Of a DNA stretch of 64,000 nucleotides, positions 1 to 8,110 are shown piece after piece. How positions within the stretch are numbered: the stretch's first letter is position 1; every line of letters starts with the position of its first letter. A program made the translations under genes and the position numbers. The stretch spans positions 3,654-67,653 of the forward strand of contig NZ_JAKGCS010000008.1 in assembly GCF_021556395.1 (NCBI RefSeq), given 5' to 3'. This DNA comes from Acuticoccus kalidii. GTDB taxonomy: Bacteria > Pseudomonadota > Alphaproteobacteria > Rhizobiales > Amorphaceae. A model generated the notes under the pieces. That model saw nothing but the letters and a program-made list of their open reading frames with translations, was not told where the DNA came from and did no database searches.

Positions 1-172
1 TTCACAGCCGCAAGAGCTCGCGGGCGCCTTGGCGGCCGTCCGAGCGCGCTCGACGCGGGCAAGCAAGCAGTTGCGGTGCAGCTTTACCGAGAGCGTGGCC
101 AAGATCTGCGCGATGATGGGGATCTCAAAGCCAACTCTGTACGCCTATGTCCGCGCCGCCGGTGACGGCTGA
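1..172 (+). pseudogene. C-terminal fragment of a serine resolvase, frameshifted, cut by window start
   Basis: Reading from base 1 gives the linker of small serine resolvases (TAARARGRLGGRPSAL, then KQAVAVQLYRER). Near base 93 the homology jumps by one base into the next frame and continues as the helix-turn-helix VAKICAMMGISKPTLYAYV, ending at TGA 170-172. This is the DNA-binding tail (HTH_7 type) of a Tn3/Hin-family recombinase; the catalytic domain would lie before the window. The frameshift means it is probably dead. Its first residues match the point where the resolvase fragment at 1512-1902 breaks off, so the two pieces are complementary. Confidence 0.7.
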
Positions 173-512
173 GTTCGCGCGTGACAGAGGCTGGCCGGGC
201 GAACCAGGTGTGAACTCCGACTTCGTGTCCGCGCGTGGTGCGCGCGCCCATCTGCAGCCTGACAACCGGCGGCGTTCGTCGCCCGCGCATCGCGACAACG
301 AGGCACCTCAAGTCTCAGATCTCTGGTGCTGGCCGCTTTTGGGGTGAAGGCAGGATATTTCACGGCCATTATAGGGCGGGCCACCGCAGTATATGGGGCC
401 TCCGCGAGCCGCCTCGTCGCCCAAATGCCGTGCACGCGGCGGCTTGCTGAGGTAGTAGGGGCAGCGACTTCAAGCGAGATGTAGTCCGACGAATCTGAGC
501 AGGCTTTAAGGG
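173..512. other. Gene-free stretch
   Basis: About 340 bases between the resolvase fragment and the DUF5076 gene. Short open frames exist on both strands, but none shows a recognisable domain, a good ribosome-binding site or typical codon use. No RNA gene or repeat was seen. Probably decayed mobile-element DNA. Confidence 0.4.
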
Positions 513-773
513 CTATTCCCACTCCGCATTGATCCCCTCTTTGATTCTTGCCAAGGTTGCCGAAACGTCGCGCCCTTCTTCATGATGGTAGGCATCTGCC
601 ACATGTCTAGCCAGGTCGGCCAACATGATTCCCCACGCAGCAGGATCTTGCCAGACTCCGGCCTGAAGAACAGCATACTGCTGCTTGTTTGCGATCCAGA
701 CATTTAGAAGTTCGAAAGCGTTAGGATCCGCCGCGACAGAGTCCGGTATTTCAAGACGATTGTGTTCAGACAT
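513..773 (-). CDS. DUF5076 domain protein
   Basis: 86 residues. It carries the features I recall for DUF5076 proteins of Alphaproteobacteria: an N-terminal EIPDSVAADPNAFELLNVWI-like segment, a central DPAAWGIMLADLARHVADAY and a C-terminal RIKEGINAEWE. Function unknown; small, soluble, no signal peptide or membrane segment. The ATG at 773 is the only reasonable start, with a weak purine-rich site (GAGATAG) upstream. It is flanked by accessory DNA, and no partner gene is evident. Confidence 0.75.
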   Translation of the reverse strand: MSEHNRLEIPDSVAADPNAFELLNVWIANKQQYAVLQAGVWQDPAAWGIMLADLARHVADAYHHEEGRDVSATLARIKEGINAEWE

Positions 774-951
774 TTTCTATCTCGGGAAACAGTGACCGAA
801 AGCTTCTCGTTTGTGCGAGCAGTGCCTGCGATTTCGCCTGAAATCTAGAGGCTTGGCGTCGCGCATCCCCTTCCCGCGGGGCAACTAGAAGCCTTCTCGC
901 TCTATATTACTCGGTAACGCGGCTGCCCCTTATGTTCGTTCACCGGCCAGT

Positions 952-1365
952 TCAAGAATCGCTTTCGACATCCTTCTCGCCCGCTTCACTCAAAATACTA
1001 AACTCGACGTCAACACCCATGCGAACGAGATGGGCCAAAAACTCATTAGACATCATAAAATCTCCATAGAATTTATCTGTAACTATTTGGATGAGAACAC
1101 TGCCAAAAAATCCCGGTTTTGATAGAAGATCTTGAATAGATGTAGTTTGGTTTTCTGTTTTCCCTATCAGCCATTTAAAATGATCGTCAATCGGGTGGTG
1201 CTCGGAAATCTCACGATCACTTTGGAGGATGAATGCCTTTCGGGGCGGAGCTCCATTCCGCACTGGTCGGGCGTTAGACTCAAGGCCAATAAGCTGGCCG
1301 ATGGCATCGCCAGAACTTATATCGAGAGAGCCTATTGTAAGCCAGACTCGGTGAGAATCTTGCAT
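952..1365 (-). CDS. DUF4279-like small protein
   Basis: About 137 residues from the ATG at 1365, chosen over an in-frame start 63 bases upstream because GAGGAA sits about 8 bases before it. The start (VWLTIGSLDISSGDAIGQLIGLE), middle (a W in HFKWLIG, then LLSKPGFFGSVLIQI) and end (SNEFLAHLVRMGVDVEFSIL) match the layout of DUF4279 proteins, some of which are described as immunity-like; that link is inference. The gene is visibly richer in A and T than its surroundings, suggesting recent acquisition. No toxin partner is visible beside it. Confidence 0.5.
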   Translation of the reverse strand: MQDSHRVWLTIGSLDISSGDAIGQLIGLESNARPVRNGAPPRKAFILQSDREISEHHPIDDHFKWLIGKTENQTTSIQDLLSKPGFFGSVLIQIVTDKFYGDFMMSNEFLAHLVRMGVDVEFSILSEAGEKDVESDS

Positions 1366-1511
1366 CAGAGTTCCTCGGTTTCTTGCCGGTCGAGCCAGGT
1401 CGCCTCGACGAGGCCGTTTCAGCCGCATGATCGGAGAATTACCCGGTCAGGAAATCAACGTTAAGAATTTTGCGGTTCGAAAGGGTTGTCTTCCTTCCTG
1501 AGGAGTCACCC

Positions 1512-1902
1512 ATGAAGATCGGGTACGCCCGGGTCTCCACCATCGAGCAGAACCTCGATCTGCAGCGCGACGCGCTCCAAAAGGCGGGGTGCGAAAAGAT
1601 CCTCGTCGATAAGGCCAGCGGGCACGGTGGCGGCGAGGCCGGGGCTCGAGAAGGCGAAGGAGCTCTTGCGCGCCGGCGACACGCTGGTGGTGTGGCGGCT
1701 CGACCGGCTCGGCCGCTCGCTGCAAGACCTCATCACCTGGGCGCTCTATCTCGAAGAGCACGGTGTCGCGTTGGAGAGCCTCGCGGAGCGGATCGATACC
1801 GCGACCTCGACGGGAAAGCTCACCTTCCACCTTTTCGGCGCACTCGCCGAGTTTGAGCGCAACGTCATCCGCGAGCGCACCCAGGCGGGCCTCGCCGCCG
1901 CG
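1512..1902 (+). pseudogene. Serine resolvase, frameshifted and lacking the DNA-binding tail
   Basis: The ATG at 1512 follows GAGGAG and starts MKIGYARVSTIEQNLDLQRD, the catalytic start of small serine recombinases, with nucleophile Ser9. Around 1624-1629 the frame shifts by one: the first frame ends in DKASGHG and the next frame resumes with ARPGLEKAKELLRAGDTLVV, RLDRLGRS and RERTQAGLAAA. Homology stops at 1902, two bases before the toxin stop codon on the other strand, so the linker and helix-turn-helix are missing. The catalytic core is recognisable but the gene is almost certainly inactive. The matching tail lies at 1-172. Confidence 0.85.
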
Positions 1903-1903
1903 G

Positions 1904-2197
1904 TCATGGCTCAAACAGCCCCGGAAGGTTGCGGGTGCCGTGCAGGACCCGCACGATGCGAACCTCCTCGGCCAGCTCCCGAAAGAAGATCAGGTAGCGG
2001 CCGTGCACAACGACCCTCAGCCCCGGCGCGATATCGGATCGCTCGCGGAAACTCGTCGGGCGCTCCGCGGCCAGCGCCACCGTTCGCTCCAATTCCACGA
2101 CGAAACGCAGCGCACGGTCCGGATCGTCCTCGGTGATATAGAGTGCGATGTCGCGAAGATCGGCCAAAGCGGTTGGCGCATATCCGAGACGTTTCAC
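1904..2197 (-). CDS. parE: RelE/ParE-family toxin
   Basis: 97 residues starting from a GTG at 2197 whose first bases overlap the antitoxin stop (GTGA), typical translational coupling. The sequence has the ParE layout: N-terminal helix MKRLGYAPTALADLRDIALYI, a helix with RALRFVVELERTVALAAERP, then strands with RVVVHGRYLIFFREL and a C-terminal IVRVLHGTRNL. ParE toxins act on DNA gyrase, whereas RelE toxins cleave mRNA; the sequence does not decide which. It is the second gene of a two-gene operon and converges with the broken resolvase. Confidence 0.85.
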   Translation of the reverse strand: MKRLGYAPTALADLRDIALYITEDDPDRALRFVVELERTVALAAERPTSFRERSDIAPGLRVVVHGRYLIFFRELAEEVRIVRVLHGTRNLPGLFEP

Positions 2198-2469
2198 GCA
2201 TAGTCTTTACGGCGGGTCGCGACGAGCTCGCGCAGCTCGGCGTAGACCTCGTCAGCCGGCGCGCTGGGGCCGCTTTCGTCACCAGCGCGGATCATTTCGC
2301 GGAGCGCTATGAGCTCGCGGCGTTGGACGTCGCGTGCTTTGGTCCAGTCACGAAGAGCTTCGCGCACCACCTCGCTGGTCGAGGCATACTCGCCCTCGGC
2401 GACAACCGCCTTTAGGGCGGCGGCCATTTTGGCCGGCACGGTGATGGTCATCCGTTCGATCTCGGACAT
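2194..2469 (-). CDS. parD: ParD-like ribbon-helix-helix antitoxin
   Basis: About 91 residues from the ATG at 2469 (MSEIERMTITVPAKMAAALK). A GTG eight codons upstream is also possible but would start inside the putative operator. The N-terminal half is a CopG/ParD ribbon-helix-helix (TITVPAKMAAALKAVV, then YASTSEVVREALRDW); the acidic C-terminal half would wrap the toxin. It is the first gene of the pair and probably represses its own promoter through the inverted repeat just upstream. Confidence 0.85.
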   Translation of the reverse strand: MSEIERMTITVPAKMAAALKAVVAEGEYASTSEVVREALRDWTKARDVQRRELIALREMIRAGDESGPSAPADEVYAELRELVATRRKDYA

Positions 2470-2490
2470 AGGCGGCCCCTGACTGACGCG

Positions 2491-2513
2491 CACACTTTAT
2501 CATACTTAGTGTG
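2491..2513 (-). promoter_or_regulatory. Inverted-repeat operator and probable promoter of the toxin-antitoxin pair
   Basis: Arms CACACT (2491-2496) and AGTGTG (2508-2513) flank an AT-rich centre that reads TATGAT on the minus strand, a plausible -10 box. Its position just upstream of the antitoxin start fits autoregulation by a ribbon-helix-helix antitoxin. Inferred from symmetry and place only. Confidence 0.5.
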
Positions 2514-2704
2514 ACGCTGCCGATTTGACCAGATGCCGTCCTTGGGTTGGGGCTGCCCGCTTGGCCAACGCAGAGTGCAGGGTTGCCGAAATCACTTAAC
2601 GAATGAGAGCCCCGACGCCAGGGCGAATTCCGGGGTCGGGGCAGCTCTGCCAAGGACGTCAGCGTTTCCTTCTCGGCCGTTCGTCGCGCCGATCCGGCCG
2701 TGCG

Positions 2705-3415
2705 TCAGCCCGCGAGGGCGCTGTTGAAACGGTCGAAACCTGCCCGGAGGAAGGGGTCGGCATGCAGGTAGAAGAACTGTGCTCCGGCCTCGGCGTACTC
2801 GCGCGCATTGTCCTCACGCACCAGTGTTCCGCCGATCCGGCCGCGTGCGGTGACCTTGGCGAGTGCCTCGTGGATCAACGCCTTGGTCCGCTCGTTCCAG
2901 TCCTCGCCCGGCTTGGGCGGCATCAGTCCCATGGACTGGGTGAGATCGGTCGGCCCGAAGAAGAAGACGTCGACGCCGTCCACGTCGAGCAATGCGTCGA
3001 GATCGTTCTTCACGGCCTCGGCGCTTTCGATCATGCAGACGATGAGCCGTCCGCCGTCGTTCTCGGCCTCATGCGGGTAGGCGTAGCGGACCGCATCGAC
3101 GATCGCCTGCGCTTCTTCCGCGGAGTCGACCATCGGCACCATGATCCCCTGAGCGCCGCAGTTCAGGTAGCGAATGATGAGCGAGCGGTCGTGGCAGCGG
3201 GGACGCACGATCGCGTTGCCGCCGGCGAGCTGCACGGCGCCGCTCGTGACGCGCACGTCCTCGAAGCTCCAGGAGCCGTGCTCGCAGTCGAGGAAGACGG
3301 CGTCGGCGCCGTGCCCAATCAGCCTGGTGGCCAGGGAGTAGGAGGAATCGTGCGGATTGATCATCTTGATCTGGCCGCCAGCCTTCAGCGTGGCGCGCAT
3401 GTCGGAACCGCTCAT
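2705..3415 (-). CDS. HpcH/HpaI-family aldolase
   Basis: 236 residues. Class II pyruvate-dependent aldolase that splits 2-keto-3-deoxy acids or similar hydroxy-oxo acids. Visible family features: LDCEHG with base His46, Arg71 in the RPR motif, GAQGIMVPMVDSAEEA, metal ligands Glu130 (CMIESAEAV) and Asp156 (FFFGPTDLTQSMG). Close in length to HpaI/GarL (about 250). Its ATG overlaps the stop of the tctA gene (ATGA), so it is the last gene of the transporter operon and most likely handles what the transporter brings in. The exact substrate cannot be read from sequence. Confidence 0.88.
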   Translation of the reverse strand: MSGSDMRATLKAGGQIKMINPHDSSYSLATRLIGHGADAVFLDCEHGSWSFEDVRVTSGAVQLAGGNAIVRPRCHDRSLIIRYLNCGAQGIMVPMVDSAEEAQAIVDAVRYAYPHEAENDGGRLIVCMIESAEAVKNDLDALLDVDGVDVFFFGPTDLTQSMGLMPPKPGEDWNERTKALIHEALAKVTARGRIGGTLVREDNAREYAEAGAQFFYLHADPFLRAGFDRFNSALAG

Positions 3416-5118
3416 CGGTCGTCAGCCTCGTTGGTTGCGATGTTGGATTGGATCGGAGAGAGAGCCGGGATCGCAGCGTCCGCCGGTCGGCGTACCGCCC
3501 GCCAGAGCTGCCACGCCGCGGCAGCGAGAATGGCCGCCCCGAGCGCCGGCCGAACCGCGCCGGGCATCTGGAAGAGCGCCCACGCCACGACCATGAGCAG
3601 CGGCAGCGTCACCAAGCTGCGCACCAGTGCGGTCGCCTTCGCCTGCGTCAGGACCACCAGCGTCACGGACAGTGCCGCGAGGGCGAGGAACAGCAGCGAC
3701 CACGGCCGCGTGACGAACATCATCGGATCGGGGGCGATCGAAATCGCGCGGATCAGGTTCACCTCGGCGATGTCGCCGAGCACCACGCCGAGGACGAAGG
3801 GTGCGATCGGGTAGCCCAGCCGCGACATCGCGAACCCGGCCGCCCCGAAGGCGATCATCACCCAGACGTCGTACATCACGTTGTTCACCGCGTAGACGCC
3901 GAGCGCGCAGTAGAACAGGACGACGGACGCGAGGATGTAGACCGGGATCCGCACCACCCGCACGAAGAATTTCAGCGCCACGAGCTGGAACACGACCATC
4001 AGGAGGTGCGACAGGATGAAGGCGACGAAGATGCCGTAGGCGATCTGCGGATTGTCGGAGATGAACGTCGGGCCGGGCACCACGTCGTGGATGATCAGCG
4101 CCGCGAGGAGAACCGCCGCCACCGCGTCCCCCGGGATGCCGAGCGCCATGAGGACGAGCAGGGAGCCGCCCTGCGTCGCGTTGTTGGCGGTTTCGGGCGC
4201 GATGATCCCTTCCGTGGCGCCCTTGCCGAACGCCTCCGGTGTCTTCGAGTTACGCCGCGCCTGGTCGTAGGCCAGAATGTTGCTGATCGAGGCCCCCGTC
4301 GCGGGGATGACACCGATGAAGAGGCCGATGGCCGATGAACGCAGCACCGTGCTCCAGCGCCGCCCCAGCTCGCGCAGCGCCCACAGGTGCGGGATGCGTG
4401 TGGAGACGGCGGTCTCGCCCGTCGCCAGCGAGCGGCGGGCGACGGCACGGGTTGGCATGTCGCCCAGAAGCTGACTGAAGGCGAAAACACCGATCAGGAT
4501 GGGCAGGAAGTCGAAGCCGGAATCCAGCGCGTCGTTGCCGAAGGTGAGGCGGGTGACGCCGTTGACCTGCTCCTCGCCGACGCTCGCGGCGAGCACGCCG
4601 AGGCTGCCGGCGATCAGGCCCTTCACCATCGCCCCGCCCGAAAGGCTGGCGGTGATGGTGAGCGCGAACAGCACCATCGAGAAGTAACCCCAAGGCCCGA
4701 TCTCGAGGCCGATGCTGCCGAGGAAGGGGGCCAGCGCCACCAGGGCGACGCCGCTGATGAGCCCACCCACGCACGACGACCAGATCCCGAGTCCGACCGC
4801 CCGTCCCTGATGCCCGGCACGCACCAGCGGCAGTCCGTCGAACGTCGTCGCGACGGAGGCCGGGGTGCCGGGAATGCCGATCAGCATCGCCGACAGCAGG
4901 CCGCCCGAGAGGCCGCCGATGGCCACGCCGATCATCACCGCGAGACCGGCGGTGGTGCCGAGCGTGTAGGTCAGAGGGAGGATGATGACGATCGCCATCG
5001 TCGCCGAGAAACCGGGGATCGCGCCCACGAACAGGCCGCCCAGCACTCCGAGCGACATCAGGAGCAGCGTCATCGGCTGCAGCATCTCGAAGAGTGCCGC
5101 CAGGATGTCGTTGAACAT
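3412..5118 (-). CDS. tctA: Tripartite tricarboxylate transporter, large membrane subunit (TctA)
   Basis: 568 residues, somewhat longer than the usual 500. Many hydrophobic helices and the TctA hallmark near the N terminus, VGAIPGFSATMAIVIILPLTY, followed by GIPGTPASVATTFDG; a second related segment, GVIPATGASISNILAYDQAR, lies mid-protein. It is the large inner-membrane subunit of a secondary, binding-protein-dependent carboxylate importer. Gene order is tctC-tctB-tctA-aldolase on the minus strand with short gaps. The extra C-terminal part is hydrophobic and ends in a polar tail. Substrate unknown; carboxylate is expected. Confidence 0.92.
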   Translation of the reverse strand: MFNDILAALFEMLQPMTLLLMSLGVLGGLFVGAIPGFSATMAIVIILPLTYTLGTTAGLAVMIGVAIGGLSGGLLSAMLIGIPGTPASVATTFDGLPLVRAGHQGRAVGLGIWSSCVGGLISGVALVALAPFLGSIGLEIGPWGYFSMVLFALTITASLSGGAMVKGLIAGSLGVLAASVGEEQVNGVTRLTFGNDALDSGFDFLPILIGVFAFSQLLGDMPTRAVARRSLATGETAVSTRIPHLWALRELGRRWSTVLRSSAIGLFIGVIPATGASISNILAYDQARRNSKTPEAFGKGATEGIIAPETANNATQGGSLLVLMALGIPGDAVAAVLLAALIIHDVVPGPTFISDNPQIAYGIFVAFILSHLLMVVFQLVALKFFVRVVRIPVYILASVVLFYCALGVYAVNNVMYDVWVMIAFGAAGFAMSRLGYPIAPFVLGVVLGDIAEVNLIRAISIAPDPMMFVTRPWSLLFLALAALSVTLVVLTQAKATALVRSLVTLPLLMVVAWALFQMPGAVRPALGAAILAAAAWQLWRAVRRPADAAIPALSPIQSNIATNEADDR

Positions 5119-5142
5119 TTGTTGCTCTCGTCGCCGGCGCGG

Positions 5143-5607
5143 TCAGAGCCGCCAGCCGGGAAGGAGGATGCCCATCACCTCGGTGAAGATCAGCGTCATC
5201 GCCAGGACGCTGGCGAAGGCGATCGCACCGTGGATCGCGAAGGCGCGCCCGGTGCGCGCTCCGATCAGCGAGAGGAGCGACATCACCATCACCACCCCCG
5301 CCACCGGAAACCCGACAAAGGGCACGAGCACGGCGAACAGGCAGACCGAACCGAACACCGCGCCCGGGACGAAGGCGCGCGCGGCCAGGCCCGGCCGATC
5401 CCGATCCGGGTCCGGCGCAGGGGACGCGGTCCTGATGCCACCGACGATCTGCACGATGGCGAGAACGAAGATCACGCCGATCACGATCTGCGGCCACACC
5501 TCGGCGCCCACCTGCGCATAGGCGAAGTTGCGGACACCGAGCGTCTCGCGCCACAGAACGATGGCGACGGCCGCGGTGATCAGCCCGAGGACGACGTCGC
5601 GCTTCAT
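5143..5607 (-). CDS. tctB: Tripartite tricarboxylate transporter, small membrane subunit (TctB)
   Basis: 154 residues with about four hydrophobic helices, the usual layout for TctB: an N-terminal helix (VVLGLITAAVAIVLW), a second after VWPQIVIG, and a C-terminal pair. TctB proteins are poorly conserved, so the call rests on size, topology and place between tctC (31 bases upstream) and tctA (24 bases downstream). Confidence 0.85.
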   Translation of the reverse strand: MKRDVVLGLITAAVAIVLWRETLGVRNFAYAQVGAEVWPQIVIGVIFVLAIVQIVGGIRTASPAPDPDRDRPGLAARAFVPGAVFGSVCLFAVLVPFVGFPVAGVVMVMSLLSLIGARTGRAFAIHGAIAFASVLAMTLIFTEVMGILLPGWRL

Positions 5608-5638
5608 GGTGCCACCCGTCGTCCGCTGCGGTGCGCGT

Positions 5639-6613
5639 TCACTGGCGGGGCGTGTAGATCTCGAGGTCGATCGCGAGTGCCTTCCAGCGCTCGAACGCCT
5701 CCTGCCACCAGTCGCGGTAGGCCTCGGGGCCGCGATAGTCGATGACGATACCGCGCTTGTCGAACTCGGCCGTCACCGTCTCGTCCTGCACGGCTGCTTC
5801 GAACACGCCGTCGTAATAGTCCGTCACCTCGTCAGAAGCGCCGGCCGGGAGCAAGAACCCGCGCGTGGTGGACAGCACGACGTCGTAGCCCTGCTCCTTG
5901 GCGGTCGGCACATCCGGCACTCGGTCCGAGCGTTCTTCGCCGGCAAACGCGAGTGGGGTCAGCTGGTTGCCGAAATACTGCGCCGCCGTCTGCTCCGTGA
6001 CCTGCGTAATCTGGATCACGCCCGACAGCAGCGCCGTGACCCGCTCCGCGGTGCCGTCGTAGCCAACGATGTTGAAGCGCACGCCCAGCGCATCCTGCAG
6101 CTGGAGCATGAAAAAGTGCGAGTCCGAGCCGATTGACACCGCGGCGGTGATCGCACCCGGATTCTCTTCACCGTACGCAGCCAACTCCTCGAGGTTGGAG
6201 TAGTTCTCGCTGGCATTCGCGGCGAACAGGCTGGGCTCGCCTGCGATCATCGCAACCGGGGTGAAGGCCTCCCAGGTGAACGGGGCGCGGCCAGTCAGAT
6301 AGCTCGAGAGGATGCCGGCGTGATGGTAGAGCAGCGTGCAGCCGTCGGGGTCGGCGTTGGCCACCTCGCGCGTACCGCGGTTGCCGCTCTGGCCGGTGAT
6401 GTTGACCACCTGGAGCTGCGGTCCGTCGACGATCCGGTTCGCCGCGTCCACCAGCAGGCGAGCCTGGAAGTCGGATCCGCCGCCGGCGCCGAACGGGACC
6501 ACGACGCGCACGGTGCTGCAGGGCAGGTCCGGCGCGGCCGTTGCCGCTGCCGGTACGATTGCCGTCGCGACGATGGCCACGATCGACCCTGCGAGGTGTC
6601 TGCGCTCAAGCAT
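5639..6613 (-). CDS. tctC: Tripartite tricarboxylate transporter, periplasmic binding protein (TctC/Bug)
   Basis: 324 residues from the ATG at 6613, chosen because AGGGAG lies about eight bases upstream and a signal peptide (LERRHLAGSIVAIVATAIVP, cleaved after ATAAP or so) follows directly; the longer frame adds a charged, non-conserved segment. The mature part begins with VRVVVPFGAGGGSDFQARLL, the Bug-family first strand and loop that holds the carboxylate ligand through the GGG turn. It delivers substrate to TctA/TctB. First gene of the operon, divergent from the LysR gene, so probably under its control. Confidence 0.92.
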   Translation of the reverse strand: MLERRHLAGSIVAIVATAIVPAAATAAPDLPCSTVRVVVPFGAGGGSDFQARLLVDAANRIVDGPQLQVVNITGQSGNRGTREVANADPDGCTLLYHHAGILSSYLTGRAPFTWEAFTPVAMIAGEPSLFAANASENYSNLEELAAYGEENPGAITAAVSIGSDSHFFMLQLQDALGVRFNIVGYDGTAERVTALLSGVIQITQVTEQTAAQYFGNQLTPLAFAGEERSDRVPDVPTAKEQGYDVVLSTTRGFLLPAGASDEVTDYYDGVFEAAVQDETVTAEFDKRGIVIDYRGPEAYRDWWQEAFERWKALAIDLEIYTPRQ

Positions 6614-6670
6614 GGATGCTCTCCCTGGATGACTCTTTTTGAGTCTTGACCCGGGTTTAAAGCGCGTTGA

Positions 6671-6705
6671 ATGCAATAGAACAAATACATAGTTTCTATC
6701 TGCAT
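6671..6705. promoter_or_regulatory. Imperfect inverted repeat between tctC and lysR, probable LysR-type box
   Basis: ATGCAATAGAAC (6671-6682) and GTTTCTATCTGCAT (6692-6705) are inverted copies with one inserted base per arm. The centre is AT-rich. It lies in the 106-base divergent promoter region, where a LysR-type regulator would act on both the tct operon and its own gene. Function inferred. Confidence 0.5.
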
Positions 6706-6719
6706 TATACAGGATTTTT

Positions 6720-7658
6720 ATGGCTGGGCAGACGCTCGATATCCGCCGCCTGACCTATTTCGCCGCCATCGTCCGCGAAGGCTCGCTGACCGCGGCGGCG
6801 CAGGCGCTCGGCATCGCACAGCCGGCGCTTAGTCACCATCTGGCGCAGATTGAGAAGTCCTACGGCGTGAAGCTCGTCGAACGACACGCACGCGGGGTCG
6901 TGGCGACCGAGGCGGGGCGCACCCTCCAGGCCCACGCCGAGAAGATCATGCGTGAACTCGCCCACACCGAGGCGCTGCTGCGCGAACATTCGACGTCACC
7001 TTCGGGTGAGATCGTCGTCGGCATCATCTCCTCGCTCGCCGGAATAACCACTGGGCCGTTGCTGGCCGCGGTGACGCAGGACATGCCTCGCGTGCGCCTC
7101 CATATCGAGGAAGGCAACAGCCAGACCCTCGCGCGCGGTCTGGCCGAGAATCGCATTGATCTCGTGGTCAGCCTCTCCGCACCGCTGAACGCCACCTCCG
7201 AGGCACTGGCCGACGAGCCGCTGACCCTCGTGAGCAACCATGCGTTGGCGCCAAAGGGGCCGAATATCCTCCTCGCAGATGCGCTGCAGCTTCCGCTGGT
7301 CCTGTCGACGCACCGCCACATCATGCGCTCGATCGTGGAAGGCGCGGCCTCGCAGTTCGGCCTTTCAGCCAACGTGGTGCACGAAGTCGATGGGAACGCG
7401 ACGATCCGCTCGGCCGTCCTCGGCGGCTTCGGGCACACCATCATGGGTCAGGCGTCCTTCGACAGCGACTATTCGCAGAGCTTCCGCAGCACACCAATTG
7501 TCGGGCCGAGCCTTTATCGGCGCATCATTCTTCGTCGTAACGACGTGGCGATCAACCAAGTCGTATCTGCGCGCATCAGCGACGTAATCCGCGATATCGC
7601 CGCCGGGCTGATTCACAACGGCCAGTGGCGCGCGATCAGACCGCCAGACGGACGATGA
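6720..7658 (+). CDS. LysR-family transcriptional regulator
   Basis: 312 residues. N-terminal winged helix-turn-helix: LDIRRLTYFAAIVREGSLTA, then AAQALGIAQPALSHHLAQIE, typical of LysR regulators. The C-terminal two-thirds is the ligand-binding fold (GEIVVGIISSLAGI start, DLVVSLS, then a recognition loop with LVLSTHRHIMR). The ATG at 6720 has AGGA five bases upstream. Divergent from the tct-aldolase operon, so it most likely senses the imported carboxylate or a breakdown product. The sequence resembles NAC/Cbl-like LysR proteins in general build, but no closer assignment is possible. Confidence 0.9.
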   Translation: MAGQTLDIRRLTYFAAIVREGSLTAAAQALGIAQPALSHHLAQIEKSYGVKLVERHARGVVATEAGRTLQAHAEKIMRELAHTEALLREHSTSPSGEIVVGIISSLAGITTGPLLAAVTQDMPRVRLHIEEGNSQTLARGLAENRIDLVVSLSAPLNATSEALADEPLTLVSNHALAPKGPNILLADALQLPLVLSTHRHIMRSIVEGAASQFGLSANVVHEVDGNATIRSAVLGGFGHTIMGQASFDSDYSQSFRSTPIVGPSLYRRIILRRNDVAINQVVSARISDVIRDIAAGLIHNGQWRAIRPPDGR

Positions 7659-7936
7659 CCCCCGACAGCGCCCGCAGGCGCCCATACAGGCGTGCACGAT
7701 ACCATGATTGCCCGGTTGACCGCGGCAAAACCTTCCCCGTCTGAGGCCAGACAAAAGCAGCTTTTCCCTTGCGCTCTGGCGACGTTCTTCCGCTATGGTC
7801 CCTCGCGCCCCCTCGGCAAAAGCGGGCCGAGAGGTTTGGGGCGATGGAAGGTCTCGGCTTTCAAGGGCTGGTCGTGAGGTTCAGGGAATGCCTTTGTCGG
7901 GATCGCACCGCTAGGCTCGCATCACACGCTCGATTT

Positions 7937-7956
7937 AGCGAGGGTTTGCGAAAGAT
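7937..7956 (+). repeat. Two 10-bp iteron-like units
   Basis: AGCGAGGGTT (7937-7946) directly followed by TGCGAAAGAT (7947-7956). They match the 10-bp units at 8045-8054 and 8111-8150 but on the opposite strand, so the two groups face each other across about 90-150 bases. Confidence 0.55.
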
Positions 7957-7993
7957 TTCGCGCGCGCGTACGCGTGAGGGATCGAGTACGACC

Positions 7994-8024
7994 TTCATAT
8001 CGAGTTTTTTCTTCTCGATGTGAA
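7994..8024. repeat. Stem-loop with 11-bp arms
   Basis: TTCATATCGAG (7994-8004) and CTCGATGTGAA (8014-8024) pair with one mismatch around a T-rich nine-base loop. No T tract follows, so it is not a classical terminator. It sits between the two opposing groups of 10-bp repeats, and it may be a protein-binding palindrome. Confidence 0.55.
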
Positions 8025-8044
8025 TACTATAGAACCTTCAAAAA

Positions 8045-8054
8045 CCCTCGCAAA
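8045..8054 (-). repeat. Single 10-bp iteron-like unit
   Basis: CCCTCGCAAA, identical to the first unit of the array at 8111-8120 and in the same orientation (TTTGCGAGGG on the minus strand). Confidence 0.55.
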
Positions 8055-8110
8055 GAGAGAGTAGGATACTGAAATGAAAGGGGAAATCGAGTTCTAGGGC
8101 TAGCCGTTGA

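Noticed and set aside
145..522. Minus-strand frame of 125 codons
   Set aside because: No domain or ribosome site; overlaps the resolvase fragment and appears to be a chance frame.
2603..3814. Plus-strand frame of 403 codons across the aldolase and tctA
   Set aside because: No domain; the minus-strand aldolase and TctA are unmistakable.
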